Assembly (NCBI GenBank): GCA_944321735.1
Contig: CALUMK010000014.1
Coordinates: 1-64,000 of the forward strand
From: an uncultured Bacteroidales bacterium
GTDB lineage: Bacteria; Bacteroidota; Bacteroidia; Bacteroidales; P3
Direction: 5' to 3'
Length of the DNA: 64,000 nucleotides
Notes under the pieces: generated by a model
What the model was told of the DNA's origin: nothing
What the model saw: the letters and a program-made list of their open reading frames with translations, nothing else
Databases searched by the model: none
In this document: positions 34,042-43,650 of the stretch, in pieces
Numbering within the stretch: the first letter of the stretch is position 1
Layout of the letters: every line of letters begins with the position of its first letter
Position numbers and translations under genes: made by a program

Positions 34042-34496
34042 GTTCTATAAGTTGAAAATGAAACAGCGGAATGGACGAAACGGAGTGCAGGACATCGGCT
34101 TCGACCCTGTAAAAGTAACAAAAAAGTGCGTTTTTGGAAAATGTCGAGTCTGTTTTTTGTCGTATGGCGTTGACATATATGGCGTTGGATGCTTTTGGCC
34201 GGATGGGGCGGTGCTGAAGTTGTATCCGCCACTGCTAAGTTGTCAACAAATTAACAATTTTTTGTGGATAACCCAGCTTTTGAAACCGGGCAAAGGGGGC
34301 TTTTCAGGGATTCCGGCTCGACTTAAGTCTCTGAAAATTTTTTTGAAATGGGATTTTATGGGAGAAAATGGAAAAAATATTAACAAAATGGAAATTTTCG
34401 GATTTTTCTCTGTAATTTTGGAGCGTCCAATCAAGGCATAGGCACGGACTATGAAAAAGCCTTGTGGTTGACAAACAATTGGTTAATAGTTTTGTC
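34042..34496. promoter_or_regulatory. Divergent regulatory region between glsA-like gene and mraZ
   Basis: It contains a perfect DnaA box TGTGGATAA (34264-34272), three MraZ-type boxes (34349-34373) and a TAATTTTG -7 box (34413-34420) in front of mraZ. No coding potential is seen. Confidence 0.6.
34349..34373 (+). promoter_or_regulatory. MraZ-binding repeats upstream of the dcw cluster
   Basis: TGGGA (34349), TGGGA (34359) and TGGAA (34369) recur with an exact 10-bp period, separated by five bases. E. coli MraZ binds TGGGN repeats with 5-nt spacers, so this is probably the autoregulatory site. It lies 40-64 bp upstream of the -7 box at 34413. Confidence 0.7.
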
Positions 34497-34961
34497 ATGG
34501 CCATTTTAGTAGGTAAGGAATATTGCAAGGTGGATCCGGCTGGTCGGTTCAAGTTCCCGGCAGTGCTTAAAAAGGCATTGTCGAGCGTGATCGATGCTGG
34601 CTTTGTGATCAAGGAGAGCATCTTTGATCCTTGCCTCGAATTGTATCCTCGGGCCGAGTTTGAAAGGGAAATCGAGACCAAGGTGGCCAAGCTGAACCAT
34701 TACAATCCGCAGGATCGTCTCTTGATTCGCAAACTGTCCGAGGGTAATCCTGTGGAATTGGATGCCAATGACCGTTTGTTGATTCCGGGCGATTTGAAGA
34801 AGGCTAAGAATATCGGCAAAGAAATCGTGCTGATATCCAAGATCAACATTATCGAGATATGGGATGTGGCAACCTACGACAAGATGAACGGCATGGATGT
34901 CGATTTTGCCGCTTTGGCTGCCGAGCGCTTGGGGCAGATAAATGTCGGTGAAACCCTATAA
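34497..34961 (+). CDS. mraZ: Transcriptional regulator MraZ
   Basis: A 154-residue protein with two SpoVT/AbrB-like halves. Family features include the DPAGRFKFPAVLKKAL segment in the first half and LDANDRLLIPGDLKKAKNIGKEIVLIS in the second. It forms rings that bind TGGGN repeats and controls the division and cell wall cluster. It is the first gene of the cluster and has matching repeats upstream. ATG at 34497 is preferred over 34464 because family members start close to the first strand. Confidence 0.92.
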   Translation: MAILVGKEYCKVDPAGRFKFPAVLKKALSSVIDAGFVIKESIFDPCLELYPRAEFEREIETKVAKLNHYNPQDRLLIRKLSEGNPVELDANDRLLIPGDLKKAKNIGKEIVLISKINIIEIWDVATYDKMNGMDVDFAALAAERLGQINVGETL

Positions 34962-34973
34962 GAGGAGGTTGGC

Positions 34974-35906
34974 ATGGAGGCGGAATATCATATCCCCGTC
35001 TTGTTGCAGGAAGCAATAGACGGTCTGGACATACAGGAGAACGGTACTTATGTGGATGTGACCTTCGGGGGAGGCGGTCATTCGCGTCAGATATTGCGGG
35101 GGCTTGGGCCGGAGGGGCGTTTGCTGGCTTTCGACCGGGATCCGGATGCAGCGGCAAGGGCGGCGCAAGACTCCGATTTTGTTCGGGCTGGTCATCGGTT
35201 CATCCTTGTCAGAGAGAATTTCCGATACCTTAAGAATTACCTGCGTTTTTACAAGGTTGTTCCCGTGGATGGTATTCTGGCGGATTTGGGCGTCTCTTCG
35301 CATCAGTTCGATGTGGCGGAACGGGGTTTTTCGATTCGTAGCCATGGCCCTTTGGATATGCGGATGGATCAGGCCGGTTCGCTTACGGCTTCGGAGGTGT
35401 TGAATACTTATTCTGAAGAAGAGTTGGCGCGGATTTTCGTGCAATACGGGGAGATCCCTTTTGGGAGACGTTTGGCATCGGCAGTTGTCAAGGCTCGCGA
35501 AGAGGCTTCTTTTGAATACACGGATCAGGCGGTGGATTTCTTCATTCCTTTTGCAGGTAAAGGCAAGGAAAATAAATTCTTGGCGACGGTTTTTCAAGCT
35601 TTGCGGATAGAGGTGAACGGGGAAATGGAGAATCTGAAAGGGTTGCTGGCGCAGAGTTTGGAGGTGTTGAAGCCCGGGGGAAGGCTGGTGGTGATTTCCT
35701 ATCATTCGCTGGAGGATCGGATGGTCAAGAACTTCATGCGTTCGGGTAATGTGGAGGGGCGGATAGAGAAGGACTTTTATGGCAACGATCTTTCGCCGGT
35801 GGAACCGGTGTCCCGTAAGGCCGTGATGCCGACAGAAGAAGAATTGACACGAAATCCTCGGTCGCGAAGCGCCAGGCTCAGGGTTGCCAGGAAGAAAGAA
35901 CTGTAA
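34974..35906 (+). CDS. rsmH: 16S rRNA m4C1402 methyltransferase RsmH (MraW)
   Basis: A 310-residue S-adenosylmethionine-dependent enzyme that methylates N4 of C1402 in 16S rRNA. HIPVLLQEAIDGL, the SAM-binding VDVTFGGGGHSRQIL, DGILADLGVSSHQFD, RGFSIRSHGPLDMRMD and VISYHSLEDRMVKNF are diagnostic. It begins 13 bases after mraZ and its stop overlaps the ftsL start by one base (TAATG), so translation is coupled. Confidence 0.95.
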   Translation: MEAEYHIPVLLQEAIDGLDIQENGTYVDVTFGGGGHSRQILRGLGPEGRLLAFDRDPDAAARAAQDSDFVRAGHRFILVRENFRYLKNYLRFYKVVPVDGILADLGVSSHQFDVAERGFSIRSHGPLDMRMDQAGSLTASEVLNTYSEEELARIFVQYGEIPFGRRLASAVVKAREEASFEYTDQAVDFFIPFAGKGKENKFLATVFQALRIEVNGEMENLKGLLAQSLEVLKPGGRLVVISYHSLEDRMVKNFMRSGNVEGRIEKDFYGNDLSPVEPVSRKAVMPTEEELTRNPRSRSARLRVARKKEL

Positions 35907-36421
35907 TGGGAGGGTGGATTATGGGAAAGAACAAGTTTAAGCCGAAGCCTCCTGTCAAGGATCCTGTGCCGGAGCCGGAATTGCTCTCCGAATTCTCTGG
36001 GGTTGAACCGGAAAAAGAGCCTGTACGGCCACAGCAGGAAGAGGATCCGGAAATAAGGGCGCGTCGTCGGCTTCGCAAGGAGAAGTTCAGGTCGGCCATG
36101 GATGGGACTTTCGTGTTGGACAAGGGCGTCCGAAAACACCTTTCTTTGATTGTGTATGTGTTTGTGCTTGCCTTGGTCGTGATAACAAACAGCTATTTTT
36201 CAGAAAAAGTAGTGAGAGAAAGCGCAGCCATTAAGAGCGAATTGAAGGAATTGCAATACAGGCAGATTTCGGCTAAGGCGGAATGGATGAGGTTGAGCAG
36301 GCAATCTTCGATTGCGGCCATGCTGGACAGCACGGGGGTGAAAGAATCGGTAGTCCCTCCTTATAAAGTGAGGGAACCCGAACCGGAAAAGCGCGGATGG
36401 TGGTTGTTTAAAGGAAGGTAG
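35906..36421 (+). CDS. ftsL: FtsL-like cell division protein
   Basis: A 171-residue bitopic protein: a long acidic/proline-rich cytoplasmic part (about 1-75), one membrane helix (LSLIVYVFVLALVVITNSYF), and a periplasmic coiled coil (VVRESAAIKSELKELQYRQISAKAEWMRLSRQSSIAAML). This topology and its position between rsmH and ftsI identify it as the Bacteroidota FtsL-type divisome protein. Sequence conservation in FtsL is low, so the name rests mainly on context. Start 35906 or 35921. Confidence 0.8.
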   Translation: MGGWIMGKNKFKPKPPVKDPVPEPELLSEFSGVEPEKEPVRPQQEEDPEIRARRRLRKEKFRSAMDGTFVLDKGVRKHLSLIVYVFVLALVVITNSYFSEKVVRESAAIKSELKELQYRQISAKAEWMRLSRQSSIAAMLDSTGVKESVVPPYKVREPEPEKRGWWLFKGR

Positions 36422-36541
36422 GCGCAGCAAAGAGCGCTCATGAGGGACGAGGGCGCATGTGGATGGATTGAAAATGAAGGGAAATCAAAGTGGGGTTTAG
36501 GAGTAGTTACAAATAAAGAGGCTCGTTATTGCGGGCTGCAG

Positions 36542-38659
36542 ATGAGAATGGCAAAGAAGGACGAACAAGAAAACAAGACCGGTTTCTGGTGGAAGGTGTA
36601 CCTGGTGTATGCTTTCTTGCTCTTGTTCGCTCTTGCCATCGTGCTTCGGATGGGAACGGTGATTTTTGTGGAGGGCGAAGAATTGCTTGGGCTCTCCAGG
36701 CAGCAGAGCTTGAGTCCCGAAACAACGGAGGCGGTGCGAGGCAATATCTATTCTGCCGATAGTTCGTTGCTGGCAGTATCGGTTCCTTTGTTCAATATCC
36801 GTCTGGATTTGCATCCCAGCGTGGTGGCGAATGATACGTTTTTCAAGTATCTCCGTCCGTTGTGTGATAGCCTTCATGAAATGTACCCGGCAAGGAGCAA
36901 GGAACAGTACCGGCAATTTTTGCTTAAGGGGCGAAGGGAAAAAAGACGTAGCCTGTTGCTTAAGCGGAATGTGACTTATATGGAGCTGGCTCGGATGAGG
37001 GAGTTCCCCATTTTTGAGAAAGGGCAGTTTGCTGGAGGCTTTATCGTGGAGGAACATGAGAGGAGGCGTCTGCCTAACGGTTATCTGGCTGCCCGGACTA
37101 TTGGGTATTACAATCAGGAAAGCCATTATGGTGTGGGGCTGGAGAGGACATATGATGCTGAATTGAGAGGGAAGGATGGTTTTCGTCTGACGCAGAGGAT
37201 TGCTGGCAATGTTTGGCGTCCGGTTTATAGCAAGGATGAGGTTGAACCGGAAAACGGGCACGATCTTATCACGACCATAGATATTCGGATTCAGGATGTT
37301 GCGGAGGCGGCTTTGCAAGAATGCATGGAAACCAATGAGGCGCAGCATGGATGTGTGGTCTTGATGGAAGTGCAGACGGGCAAAGTGGTGGCGATAGCTA
37401 ATTTGCGGAAGCAGGAAGATGGAAGTTATGCGGAAGTGATGAATTATGCGGTGGGGGAAGCGGTGGAACCGGGATCCACTTTCAAGCTGGCTTCGACGAT
37501 AGCCATTCTGGAAGAGAGTCATATCGATACGGCGGTCAAAGTGCCGACAGGGAGACTTAAATATTACAGCCGTTGGATGAACGATTCCCATCGGGAAGGC
37601 TGGGGCGAGCTGAGTTTTTTGGAGGCTTTTGAGAAATCTTCGAATGTGGGGATTTCCTATTTGGCCAACGAGGTGTTCCACAGCAAGCAGCAACGTTTTG
37701 TGGACTATTTGTGCAAGATGCATCTGGACAGGCCGTTGGGTTTGGAAATTGCAGGAGAGGGCGAACCCTATATTAAAAATACATCCGACAAGACATGGTC
37801 GGGGATTTCCTTGCCATGGATGTCGATTGGATATGAGGTGAAAGTGACGCCGATGCAGATATTGAGCTTGTATAATGCGGTGGCGAATGATGGAAAGATG
37901 GTCAAGCCGATGTTTGTGCAGGAAATCCGCCGGGGCAACGAAGTGATTCGTTCTTTCAAGCCTACCGTGCTGGTTGACAAGATTTGCAGTGATCAGACAT
38001 TGGCCACGGTTCAGGCCATGCTGCAAGGAGTGGTGGAGCGTGGTACGGCGACAAACTTGCGGAACTCGCTTTATAAGGTGGCGGCAAAGACGGGAACGGC
38101 GCAGATGAATTACGGGCAGAGGGGGAGCGAGAGGATGACATACCGGGCTTCGGTGGTCGGGTACTTTCCGGCGGACAATCCGCGTTACTCCTGCATCGTG
38201 ATGATTACGAACCCTCAGAAGAACCGGATTTACGGAGGATCGGTGGCCGGGCCGGTATTCAGGGAGATAGCCGACAAGGTGTTCGCCACCCTGATGAAAG
38301 GGGGAGAGGAACCGCCGATGATGCATCCCGATCAAGTGGATACCTATATGGCTGGAGGCTATGCGGAGGATATTGAAAAGGTTTATGCGGGGATAGGGAT
38401 AGAGTCGCCGCAATTGGAACCGACCACCTTTGTGCGACTTCGAGGGGCGGCGGACAATGCCCAGGCTTTTGATGAAGTGAGTTTGGTGAAGGATGTGGTA
38501 CCCAATCTGACTGGTATGGGGTTGCGGGATGCTTCCTATCTGCTGGAACGTTATGGTTTGTCGGTGCGGATTCAAGGAAAGGGGAGAGTGAAACGCCAGG
38601 AACCTCGTGCTGGCAGCCCGTGCCGGAAGGGGCAGACGGTATGGTTGTATCTCGGTTAG
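36542..38659 (+). CDS. ftsI: Penicillin-binding protein 3 / FtsI, peptidoglycan transpeptidase with PASTA domain
   Basis: A 705-residue class B penicillin-binding protein. One N-terminal membrane helix (VYLVYAFLLLFALAIVLRMGTVIF), a dimerisation domain, and the transpeptidase domain with SxxK (EPGSTFKLAS, about 310), SxN (KSSNVG, about 366) and KTG (AAKTGTAQ, about 517). A C-terminal PASTA domain (VPNLTGMGLRDASYLLERYGLSV) follows. It cross-links septal peptidoglycan. ATGs at 36542 and 36548 fit the membrane anchor; the frame is open from 36440. The gap of 120 bp after ftsL is larger than usual for this cluster. Confidence 0.93.
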   Translation: MRMAKKDEQENKTGFWWKVYLVYAFLLLFALAIVLRMGTVIFVEGEELLGLSRQQSLSPETTEAVRGNIYSADSSLLAVSVPLFNIRLDLHPSVVANDTFFKYLRPLCDSLHEMYPARSKEQYRQFLLKGRREKRRSLLLKRNVTYMELARMREFPIFEKGQFAGGFIVEEHERRRLPNGYLAARTIGYYNQESHYGVGLERTYDAELRGKDGFRLTQRIAGNVWRPVYSKDEVEPENGHDLITTIDIRIQDVAEAALQECMETNEAQHGCVVLMEVQTGKVVAIANLRKQEDGSYAEVMNYAVGEAVEPGSTFKLASTIAILEESHIDTAVKVPTGRLKYYSRWMNDSHREGWGELSFLEAFEKSSNVGISYLANEVFHSKQQRFVDYLCKMHLDRPLGLEIAGEGEPYIKNTSDKTWSGISLPWMSIGYEVKVTPMQILSLYNAVANDGKMVKPMFVQEIRRGNEVIRSFKPTVLVDKICSDQTLATVQAMLQGVVERGTATNLRNSLYKVAAKTGTAQMNYGQRGSERMTYRASVVGYFPADNPRYSCIVMITNPQKNRIYGGSVAGPVFREIADKVFATLMKGGEEPPMMHPDQVDTYMAGGYAEDIEKVYAGIGIESPQLEPTTFVRLRGAADNAQAFDEVSLVKDVVPNLTGMGLRDASYLLERYGLSVRIQGKGRVKRQEPRAGSPCRKGQTVWLYLG

Positions 38660-38760
38660 GGATGGAAGAAGATGTGCCAAGATGGGAAGAGGTTGCGGGG
38701 TGTGGCTTCATGGTGATGGGTTCGCAAAAAATGCTGGCAAGGAAAGCAAGTGGATTGAAA

Positions 38761-38815
38761 CCCGGATCGGCCATTAGACATGCAGAGGTCGTTTCCGGTT
38801 TGGAAATGATGCCAA
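38761..38815. repeat. Degenerate left end of the MITE between ftsI and murE
   Basis: CCCGGATCGGCCATTAGAC then TCGTTTCCGGTTTGGAA resembles the left end of the 195-bp element (CCCAAATCGGTCATTAGAC.. TGTTTCCTGTTTTCGAA). The right end is absent. Confidence 0.5.
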
Positions 38816-38843
38816 AGTTAATGAGCGGTTTGGCTTAAAATAA

Positions 38844-40301
38844 ATGCAAATGAAACTGAAAGAACTCTTGACGGAAGAATGCGGCATCCTCGACAGACGG
38901 GGTGCTGAAGACGTGGAGGTCATGTCTTTGCAGCAGGATTCGCGCAAAGTGGAAGCCGGATCGGTGTTCTTTGCCGTGAGAGGCACGGTTTCGGACGGCC
39001 ATGCTTTTATCGAGTCGGCGTTAGGGAAGGGGGCTGTGGCGGTGGTCTGCGAGGAACTGCCGGAGGTGTTGCGACCGGAGGTCTGCTATCTGAAGGTGAA
39101 GGACAGCAGCGTGGCGATGGGGTACATGGCTTCGGCTTTTTACGGGAATCCGTCGCGGGAATTGAAATTGGTGGGCATAACCGGAACCAACGGCAAGACC
39201 ACGACGGTGACTTTGCTTTACCGCTTGTTCAAGAGTCTGGGTTACGAAGCGGGTTTGCTTTCGACGATAGAGAACCGTATCGGGGACAGGGTGGTCCCCA
39301 GCACGCATACCACGGGCGATGCCTTGGAGATAAATGCCTTGCTGAGGGAAATGGTGGATGCCGGCTGCGACTATGCTTTCATGGAAGTAAGTTCCCATGC
39401 GGTGGTGCAGGAACGGATCGCCGGCTTGCATTTCGCCGGGGCGATCTTCAGCAATATCACGCGCGACCATTTGGATTACCATAAGACGTTCGATGCCTAT
39501 ATCAAGGCCAAGAAGAAGTTCTTCGATAATCTGCCTTCGTCGGCCTTTGCTTTAGTGAATGCCGATGACAAGAACGGCTTGGTGATGTTGCAGAATACCA
39601 AGGCTTCGAAGTATACCTATGCCTTGCGGGTTCCAGCCGATTTCAAATGCCGGCTGTTGGATGACTCTTTGTCGGGCTTGCATCTGGAAATGGATGGGAC
39701 GGAAGTGTATATGCGCCTGGTAGGCAGGTTCAACGCTTATAATCTGACGGCTATTTACGCTACGGCCTTGCTGCTGGGCATGGACAAGATGGAAGTGTTG
39801 CAGGCGATGAGCAATTTGGGGGAAGCTCCGGGGCGGTTCGAGGTGTTCAAATCGCAACGGGACGGCAAAACCGGCATCGTGGACTACGCCCACACGCCCG
39901 ATGCCCTCGAAAATGTGCTGGAAACGATCAACGAATTGCGGCAGGACGGCCAGCAAGTGATTTGCGTGGTAGGCTGCGGCGGAAACCGGGATGCAGGCAA
40001 ACGCCCTGAGATGGCCCGGATTGCCGCCCGCCTCTCCGACCGTCTGATTATCACTACCGACAATCCCCGCTTCGAGGAACCCCAGGCCATTGCCGAGCAG
40101 ATGAAAGCCGGCTTGGATATGCTGGATGCCGCCAAGAGCCTCTGCATCTTGGATCGGGAGGAAGCCATCAAGACCGCTTGCGCCTTGGCCGGGCCGGAGG
40201 ATGTGATTTTGGTGGCGGGCAAAGGGCACGAGCCGTACCAGGAGGTGAAAGGCGTGAAACACCATTTCGATGACAGGGAGGTTCTGGTCAAATATTTGTG
40301 A
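38844..40301 (+). CDS. murE: UDP-MurNAc-L-Ala-D-Glu:meso-diaminopimelate ligase MurE
   Basis: A 485-residue Mur ligase that adds the third residue to the peptidoglycan precursor. Visible are the substrate domain (SLQQDSRKVEAGSVFFAVRG), the ATP site GITGTNGKTTT, the carbamylated-lysine region, RFEVF, and the DNPR motif (TTDNPRFEEP) that marks meso-diaminopimelate specificity. The wall is therefore expected to be of the DAP type. It starts 184 bp after ftsI, with a degenerate repeat in the gap. Confidence 0.95.
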   Translation: MQMKLKELLTEECGILDRRGAEDVEVMSLQQDSRKVEAGSVFFAVRGTVSDGHAFIESALGKGAVAVVCEELPEVLRPEVCYLKVKDSSVAMGYMASAFYGNPSRELKLVGITGTNGKTTTVTLLYRLFKSLGYEAGLLSTIENRIGDRVVPSTHTTGDALEINALLREMVDAGCDYAFMEVSSHAVVQERIAGLHFAGAIFSNITRDHLDYHKTFDAYIKAKKKFFDNLPSSAFALVNADDKNGLVMLQNTKASKYTYALRVPADFKCRLLDDSLSGLHLEMDGTEVYMRLVGRFNAYNLTAIYATALLLGMDKMEVLQAMSNLGEAPGRFEVFKSQRDGKTGIVDYAHTPDALENVLETINELRQDGQQVICVVGCGGNRDAGKRPEMARIAARLSDRLIITTDNPRFEEPQAIAEQMKAGLDMLDAAKSLCILDREEAIKTACALAGPEDVILVAGKGHEPYQEVKGVKHHFDDREVLVKYL

Positions 40302-40428
40302 CCGGTGCCTGTAGACACCTGTAAAGGATATTCTGATTTGCCGAATTTCGGAAGAGAAGGATGTCCTGGCAGAAAAGATGAAGACGGGCAATAATAGATG
40401 AAATAAAAGGATAGTAAAGCGCAAGACA

Positions 40429-41676
40429 ATGTTGTACTATTTGTTTGACTATTTGCATGAATGCGGAGTTCCGGGGGCAGGGGTGTTCCAATACATCTCT
40501 TTTCGGGCAGCGGCAGCTATTGTGGTGTCCCTGTTCATTTCGATGGTGGTAGGCAAACGGATTATCCGGGTATTGGCCCGCAAGCAAATCGGGGAGACGG
40601 TTCGCGATTTGGGTCTGGCAGGCCAGAAGGAAAAGGAGGGTACGCCTACGATGGGAGGGCTGATTATCATAGCCGCCATTCTGATTCCGGTGCTGTTGCT
40701 GTGCCGGTTGGACAACATCTATGTATTGTTGATGATACTGACGACGGTCTGGTTGGGCACGATGGGCTTTCTGGACGATTATATTAAGGTGTTCAAGCAC
40801 GACAAGCATGGCTTGCAAGGCAAGTTCAAGGTCTTCGGTCAGGTGGGATTGGGGTTGATTGTGGGCTTGGTCATGTGCTTCCATCCCGATATCGTGGTTT
40901 CGCAGAAGAACAACGATGTGATTGTGGAAGAGCATAACCTGTTGCAGAATACCGAGTACCAGAAAGCGGTGGCTTCGTTCGAGAACAATACCGAGAAGTC
41001 GTTGGTGACTACGATTCCGTTTGTTAAGAACAACGAATTGAGCTATACTGCCATTATGGAAGCCATTCATGACGGTTGGGGCAAATACGCTTGGATTTTG
41101 TTTGTATTGGTGGTCATCCTGGTGATTACGGCGGTTTCCAACGGCTGCAACCTGACGGATGGGATGGACGGCTTGGCCACGGGGACTTCGGCGATTATCG
41201 GGGCTACCTTGGCTATTTTGGCTTGGGTATCGGGCAATATCATCTTTGCCGACTACCTCAATATCATGTATATCCCCCATACCGGCGAGCTGGTGATTTT
41301 CATTGCGGCCTTTGTGGGTGCGGCTATCGGTTTCCTTTGGTACAATGCCTATCCGGCTCAGGTGTTCATGGGGGATACCGGAAGCTTGACTATCGGCGGG
41401 ATCATCGCGGTCTTCGCTTTGCTGATCCGCAAGGAACTGCTGTTGCCGATCCTGTGCGGGATTTTCTTGGTGGAGAGCCTTTCGGTGATTATCCAGGTGA
41501 CGTATTTCCGTTACACCAAGAAGCGTTACGGCGAAGGGCGGCGGGTGTTCTTGATGTCGCCTTTGCATCATCACTATCAGAAAAAAGGATACAAGGAGCC
41601 TAAGATAGTGCTGAGGTTTTTTATCGTGGGTATCATGCTGGCGGTGGTGACATTGGCAACGTTGAAGTTACGATAG
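40429..41676 (+). CDS. mraY: Phospho-MurNAc-pentapeptide transferase MraY
   Basis: A 415-residue enzyme with about ten membrane helices that transfers phospho-MurNAc-pentapeptide to undecaprenyl phosphate, making lipid I. Motifs: GTPTMGG in the first part, [44 protein letters not shown] and [15 protein letters not shown] charged loop of about 55 residues ([23 protein letters not shown]..) between helices is typical of Bacteroidota MraY. Confidence 0.95.
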   Translation: MLYYLFDYLHECGVPGAGVFQYISFRAAAAIVVSLFISMVVGKRIIRVLARKQIGETVRDLGLAGQKEKEGTPTMGGLIIIAAILIPVLLLCRLDNIYVLLMILTTVWLGTMGFLDDYIKVFKHDKHGLQGKFKVFGQVGLGLIVGLVMCFHPDIVVSQKNNDVIVEEHNLLQNTEYQKAVASFENNTEKSLVTTIPFVKNNELSYTAIMEAIHDGWGKYAWILFVLVVILVITAVSNGCNLTDGMDGLATGTSAIIGATLAILAWVSGNIIFADYLNIMYIPHTGELVIFIAAFVGAAIGFLWYNAYPAQVFMGDTGSLTIGGIIAVFALLIRKELLLPILCGIFLVESLSVIIQVTYFRYTKKRYGEGRRVFLMSPLHHHYQKKGYKEPKIVLRFFIVGIMLAVVTLATLKLR

Positions 41677-41772
41677 ACGGGGCGTTAGTCATGGTTTATA
41701 TGGAGTAGCCGTGTGGTGATGTCGTGCGGTCAGTGTGGTAGCAAAAATGAGAATAAAGCGAGGAGAATAGAT

Positions 41773-42321
41773 ATGAGAACAAATTTGGAAATTTTAGCAC
41801 AGCAGGGTGTTGTATCCCGTTCAATGGCCGAATCGGTATCGATGAGGATCAAGGATATGCGGAAACGGGCCATTCAGGAGAGTTTTCAGGATTTTGGCCA
41901 TGCAGGGCATCGTTTGGAATACGTGGCTACAGTGAGAGGCGTGGATTACTTGGACGATGCCAAGGCTTGCAATCTGAATTCCACATGGTTTGCTTTAGAG
42001 ACCATGAAGCGTCCTGTGATTTGGATTGCAGGTGGCCAGGGCAAGGATACGGATTGGAATGCGATGAAGGATTTGGTTTCGCGGAAAGTGAAACATTTGA
42101 TTTGCGTGGGGGTGGATAACAAGGCGCTGCATACTGCCTATGGGGATTTGTTTCCGGACATGGTAGAAGCCGATTCGATGATGGCTGCGGTGCAGGCTGC
42201 ATACCTGTTGGCCAATGAGGGAGAAGTGGTTCTGCTTTCACCGGCATGTCCCAGCTTCGACTTGTTTGAAAGTTACCAGGATAAGGGCTTGCAGTTCAAA
42301 AAGGCTGTCTGCGAATTATAA
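41773..42321 (+). CDS. murD: Truncated MurD: C-terminal domain only
   Basis: A 182-residue protein in the place where MurD (about 450 residues) is expected. From GHAGHRLEYVATVRGVDYLDDAKACN it aligns with the end of the central domain and the whole C-terminal domain of UDP-MurNAc-L-Ala:D-Glu ligase, through IWIAGGQGKDTDW to VVLLSPACPSFDLFESYQDKG. The UDP-binding N-terminal domain and the GxxGKT ATP-binding domain are absent; no P-loop can be found in the frames of the 96-bp gap after mraY. AGGAGA precedes the ATG at 41773. On its own it cannot be a ligase. The C-terminal part has no frameshift and keeps family motifs, so a full murD elsewhere or a split enzyme must be considered, as well as simple decay. 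Confidence 0.85.
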   Translation: MRTNLEILAQQGVVSRSMAESVSMRIKDMRKRAIQESFQDFGHAGHRLEYVATVRGVDYLDDAKACNLNSTWFALETMKRPVIWIAGGQGKDTDWNAMKDLVSRKVKHLICVGVDNKALHTAYGDLFPDMVEADSMMAAVQAAYLLANEGEVVLLSPACPSFDLFESYQDKGLQFKKAVCEL

Positions 42322-42383
42322 CGGATTCGGGATGATGGTGGGTAAGACATCCTCCCTGTTCCAATTTGTTGAAAGAAGAAGCA

Positions 42384-43613
42384 ATGCAAAACCGAGGCAC
42401 GGGCATATTCAAGTATTTGCGAGGAGATAAGGGCATCTGGTATATCATGATGGTGCTTTCCCTGCTCTCCATTCTGGCGGTCTATAGCGCTACCGGGCTT
42501 ATGGCCTATCGCTATCAAGGCGGCCATACGGCTTATTATGTCCTCAAGCATGTGGCTATCTTGACGGCTGCTTGGATTACGATGTTCGTTGTGCACCGGA
42601 TCAAGTACACTCGTTTTGCCAAGATGTCGAAATTGCTGATTTGGCCGGTGATTTTTTTGTTGCTGTATACCTTGACCGTGGCGGCAGTCAATGATGCCAG
42701 CCGATGGATTTCGATATTCGGCTTTACTTTTCAGACTTCGGAACTGGCCAAGGTCGTGTTGGTGGTATATATGGCTCGGGTTCTGACCAAGTATCAGCCG
42801 GAAATAAAAGAATCCCGTTCGTTCTGGCGTATCGTGTGGGCGCCATTGGTAGTCTGCGGGCTGATCTTTTCAGAGAATTTTTCCACTGCGGCTTTGCTGA
42901 TGCTCACTTGTGTCGTGCTGATGATGGTGGGAGGGGTTTCTGGAAAACATTTGGGTGCTTTAATGGGGGCTGGCGTATTGGCGGCAGGTATCTTGGTTTC
43001 CATCTGTCTTGCGGTACCGGAAGATTCTCTTCCCGGCCGTCTGGCAACATGGAAAAGCCGGATCGAGGGATTCACCTCCGATTCGGAAGAGGCTTATCAA
43101 GTGACGCAGGCTAAGATTGCGGTGGCTACGGGCGGAATTATCGGTAAGGGTCCCGGCAATAGCACGCAGAGGAACTTTTTGCCGCATCCGTATTCGGATT
43201 ATATATATGCTTTGATTATCGAGGAATATGGCATGGCTGTCGCCATTGTGGTTTTGTTCCTTTACCTCTGGTTTTTGCGGCGGGGAATCAGTATAGCCCG
43301 GCGTTGTAAGGGATCGTTTGGCAGTTATGTGGTGTTAGGTATGACTTTCATGTTGACATTGCAGGCTTTGGTAAATATGGGGGTTGCGGTCGATTTGCTT
43401 CCTGTGACGGGACAGCCGTTGCCCTTTTTGAGCATGGGGGGAACCTCTCTTTTATTTACTGCTTTGGCTGTAGGAATCGTGTTGAGCGTGAGTGCCTCTG
43501 TGCAGGAGCAGGAGGAATCGGAGGCGATGGCGCCCCTAAGACCTAAAGCGGCTTCTTCTTTGTCGCGGGCGCGGATATTGCAGCCGGCAGCTGCGGATGG
43601 GAAGCCGCAATGA
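42384..43613 (+). CDS. ftsW: Septal peptidoglycan glycosyltransferase FtsW
   Basis: A 409-residue SEDS-family polytopic membrane protein with about ten helices. Family stretches: LSILAVYSATG, FQTSELAKVVLVVYMARVL, LIFSENFSTAALLMLTCVVLMMVGGV and GVAVDLLPVTGQPLPFLSMGGTSLL. It polymerises lipid II with FtsI at the septum. Its place between murD' and murG favours FtsW over RodA. Start at 42384 (MQNRGTG) or 42366. Confidence 0.93.
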   Translation: MQNRGTGIFKYLRGDKGIWYIMMVLSLLSILAVYSATGLMAYRYQGGHTAYYVLKHVAILTAAWITMFVVHRIKYTRFAKMSKLLIWPVIFLLLYTLTVAAVNDASRWISIFGFTFQTSELAKVVLVVYMARVLTKYQPEIKESRSFWRIVWAPLVVCGLIFSENFSTAALLMLTCVVLMMVGGVSGKHLGALMGAGVLAAGILVSICLAVPEDSLPGRLATWKSRIEGFTSDSEEAYQVTQAKIAVATGGIIGKGPGNSTQRNFLPHPYSDYIYALIIEEYGMAVAIVVLFLYLWFLRRGISIARRCKGSFGSYVVLGMTFMLTLQALVNMGVAVDLLPVTGQPLPFLSMGGTSLLFTALAVGIVLSVSASVQEQEESEAMAPLRPKAASSLSRARILQPAAADGKPQ

Positions 43614-43650
43614 TGTGTTTTTGTTTTATGATAGAGAAAATCAGAATGAT

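Noticed and set aside
36497-38680. A 727-codon open frame antisense to ftsI
   Set aside because: It lies fully opposite a gene with all PBP motifs, has no recognisable domain and is explained by codon bias of the real gene.
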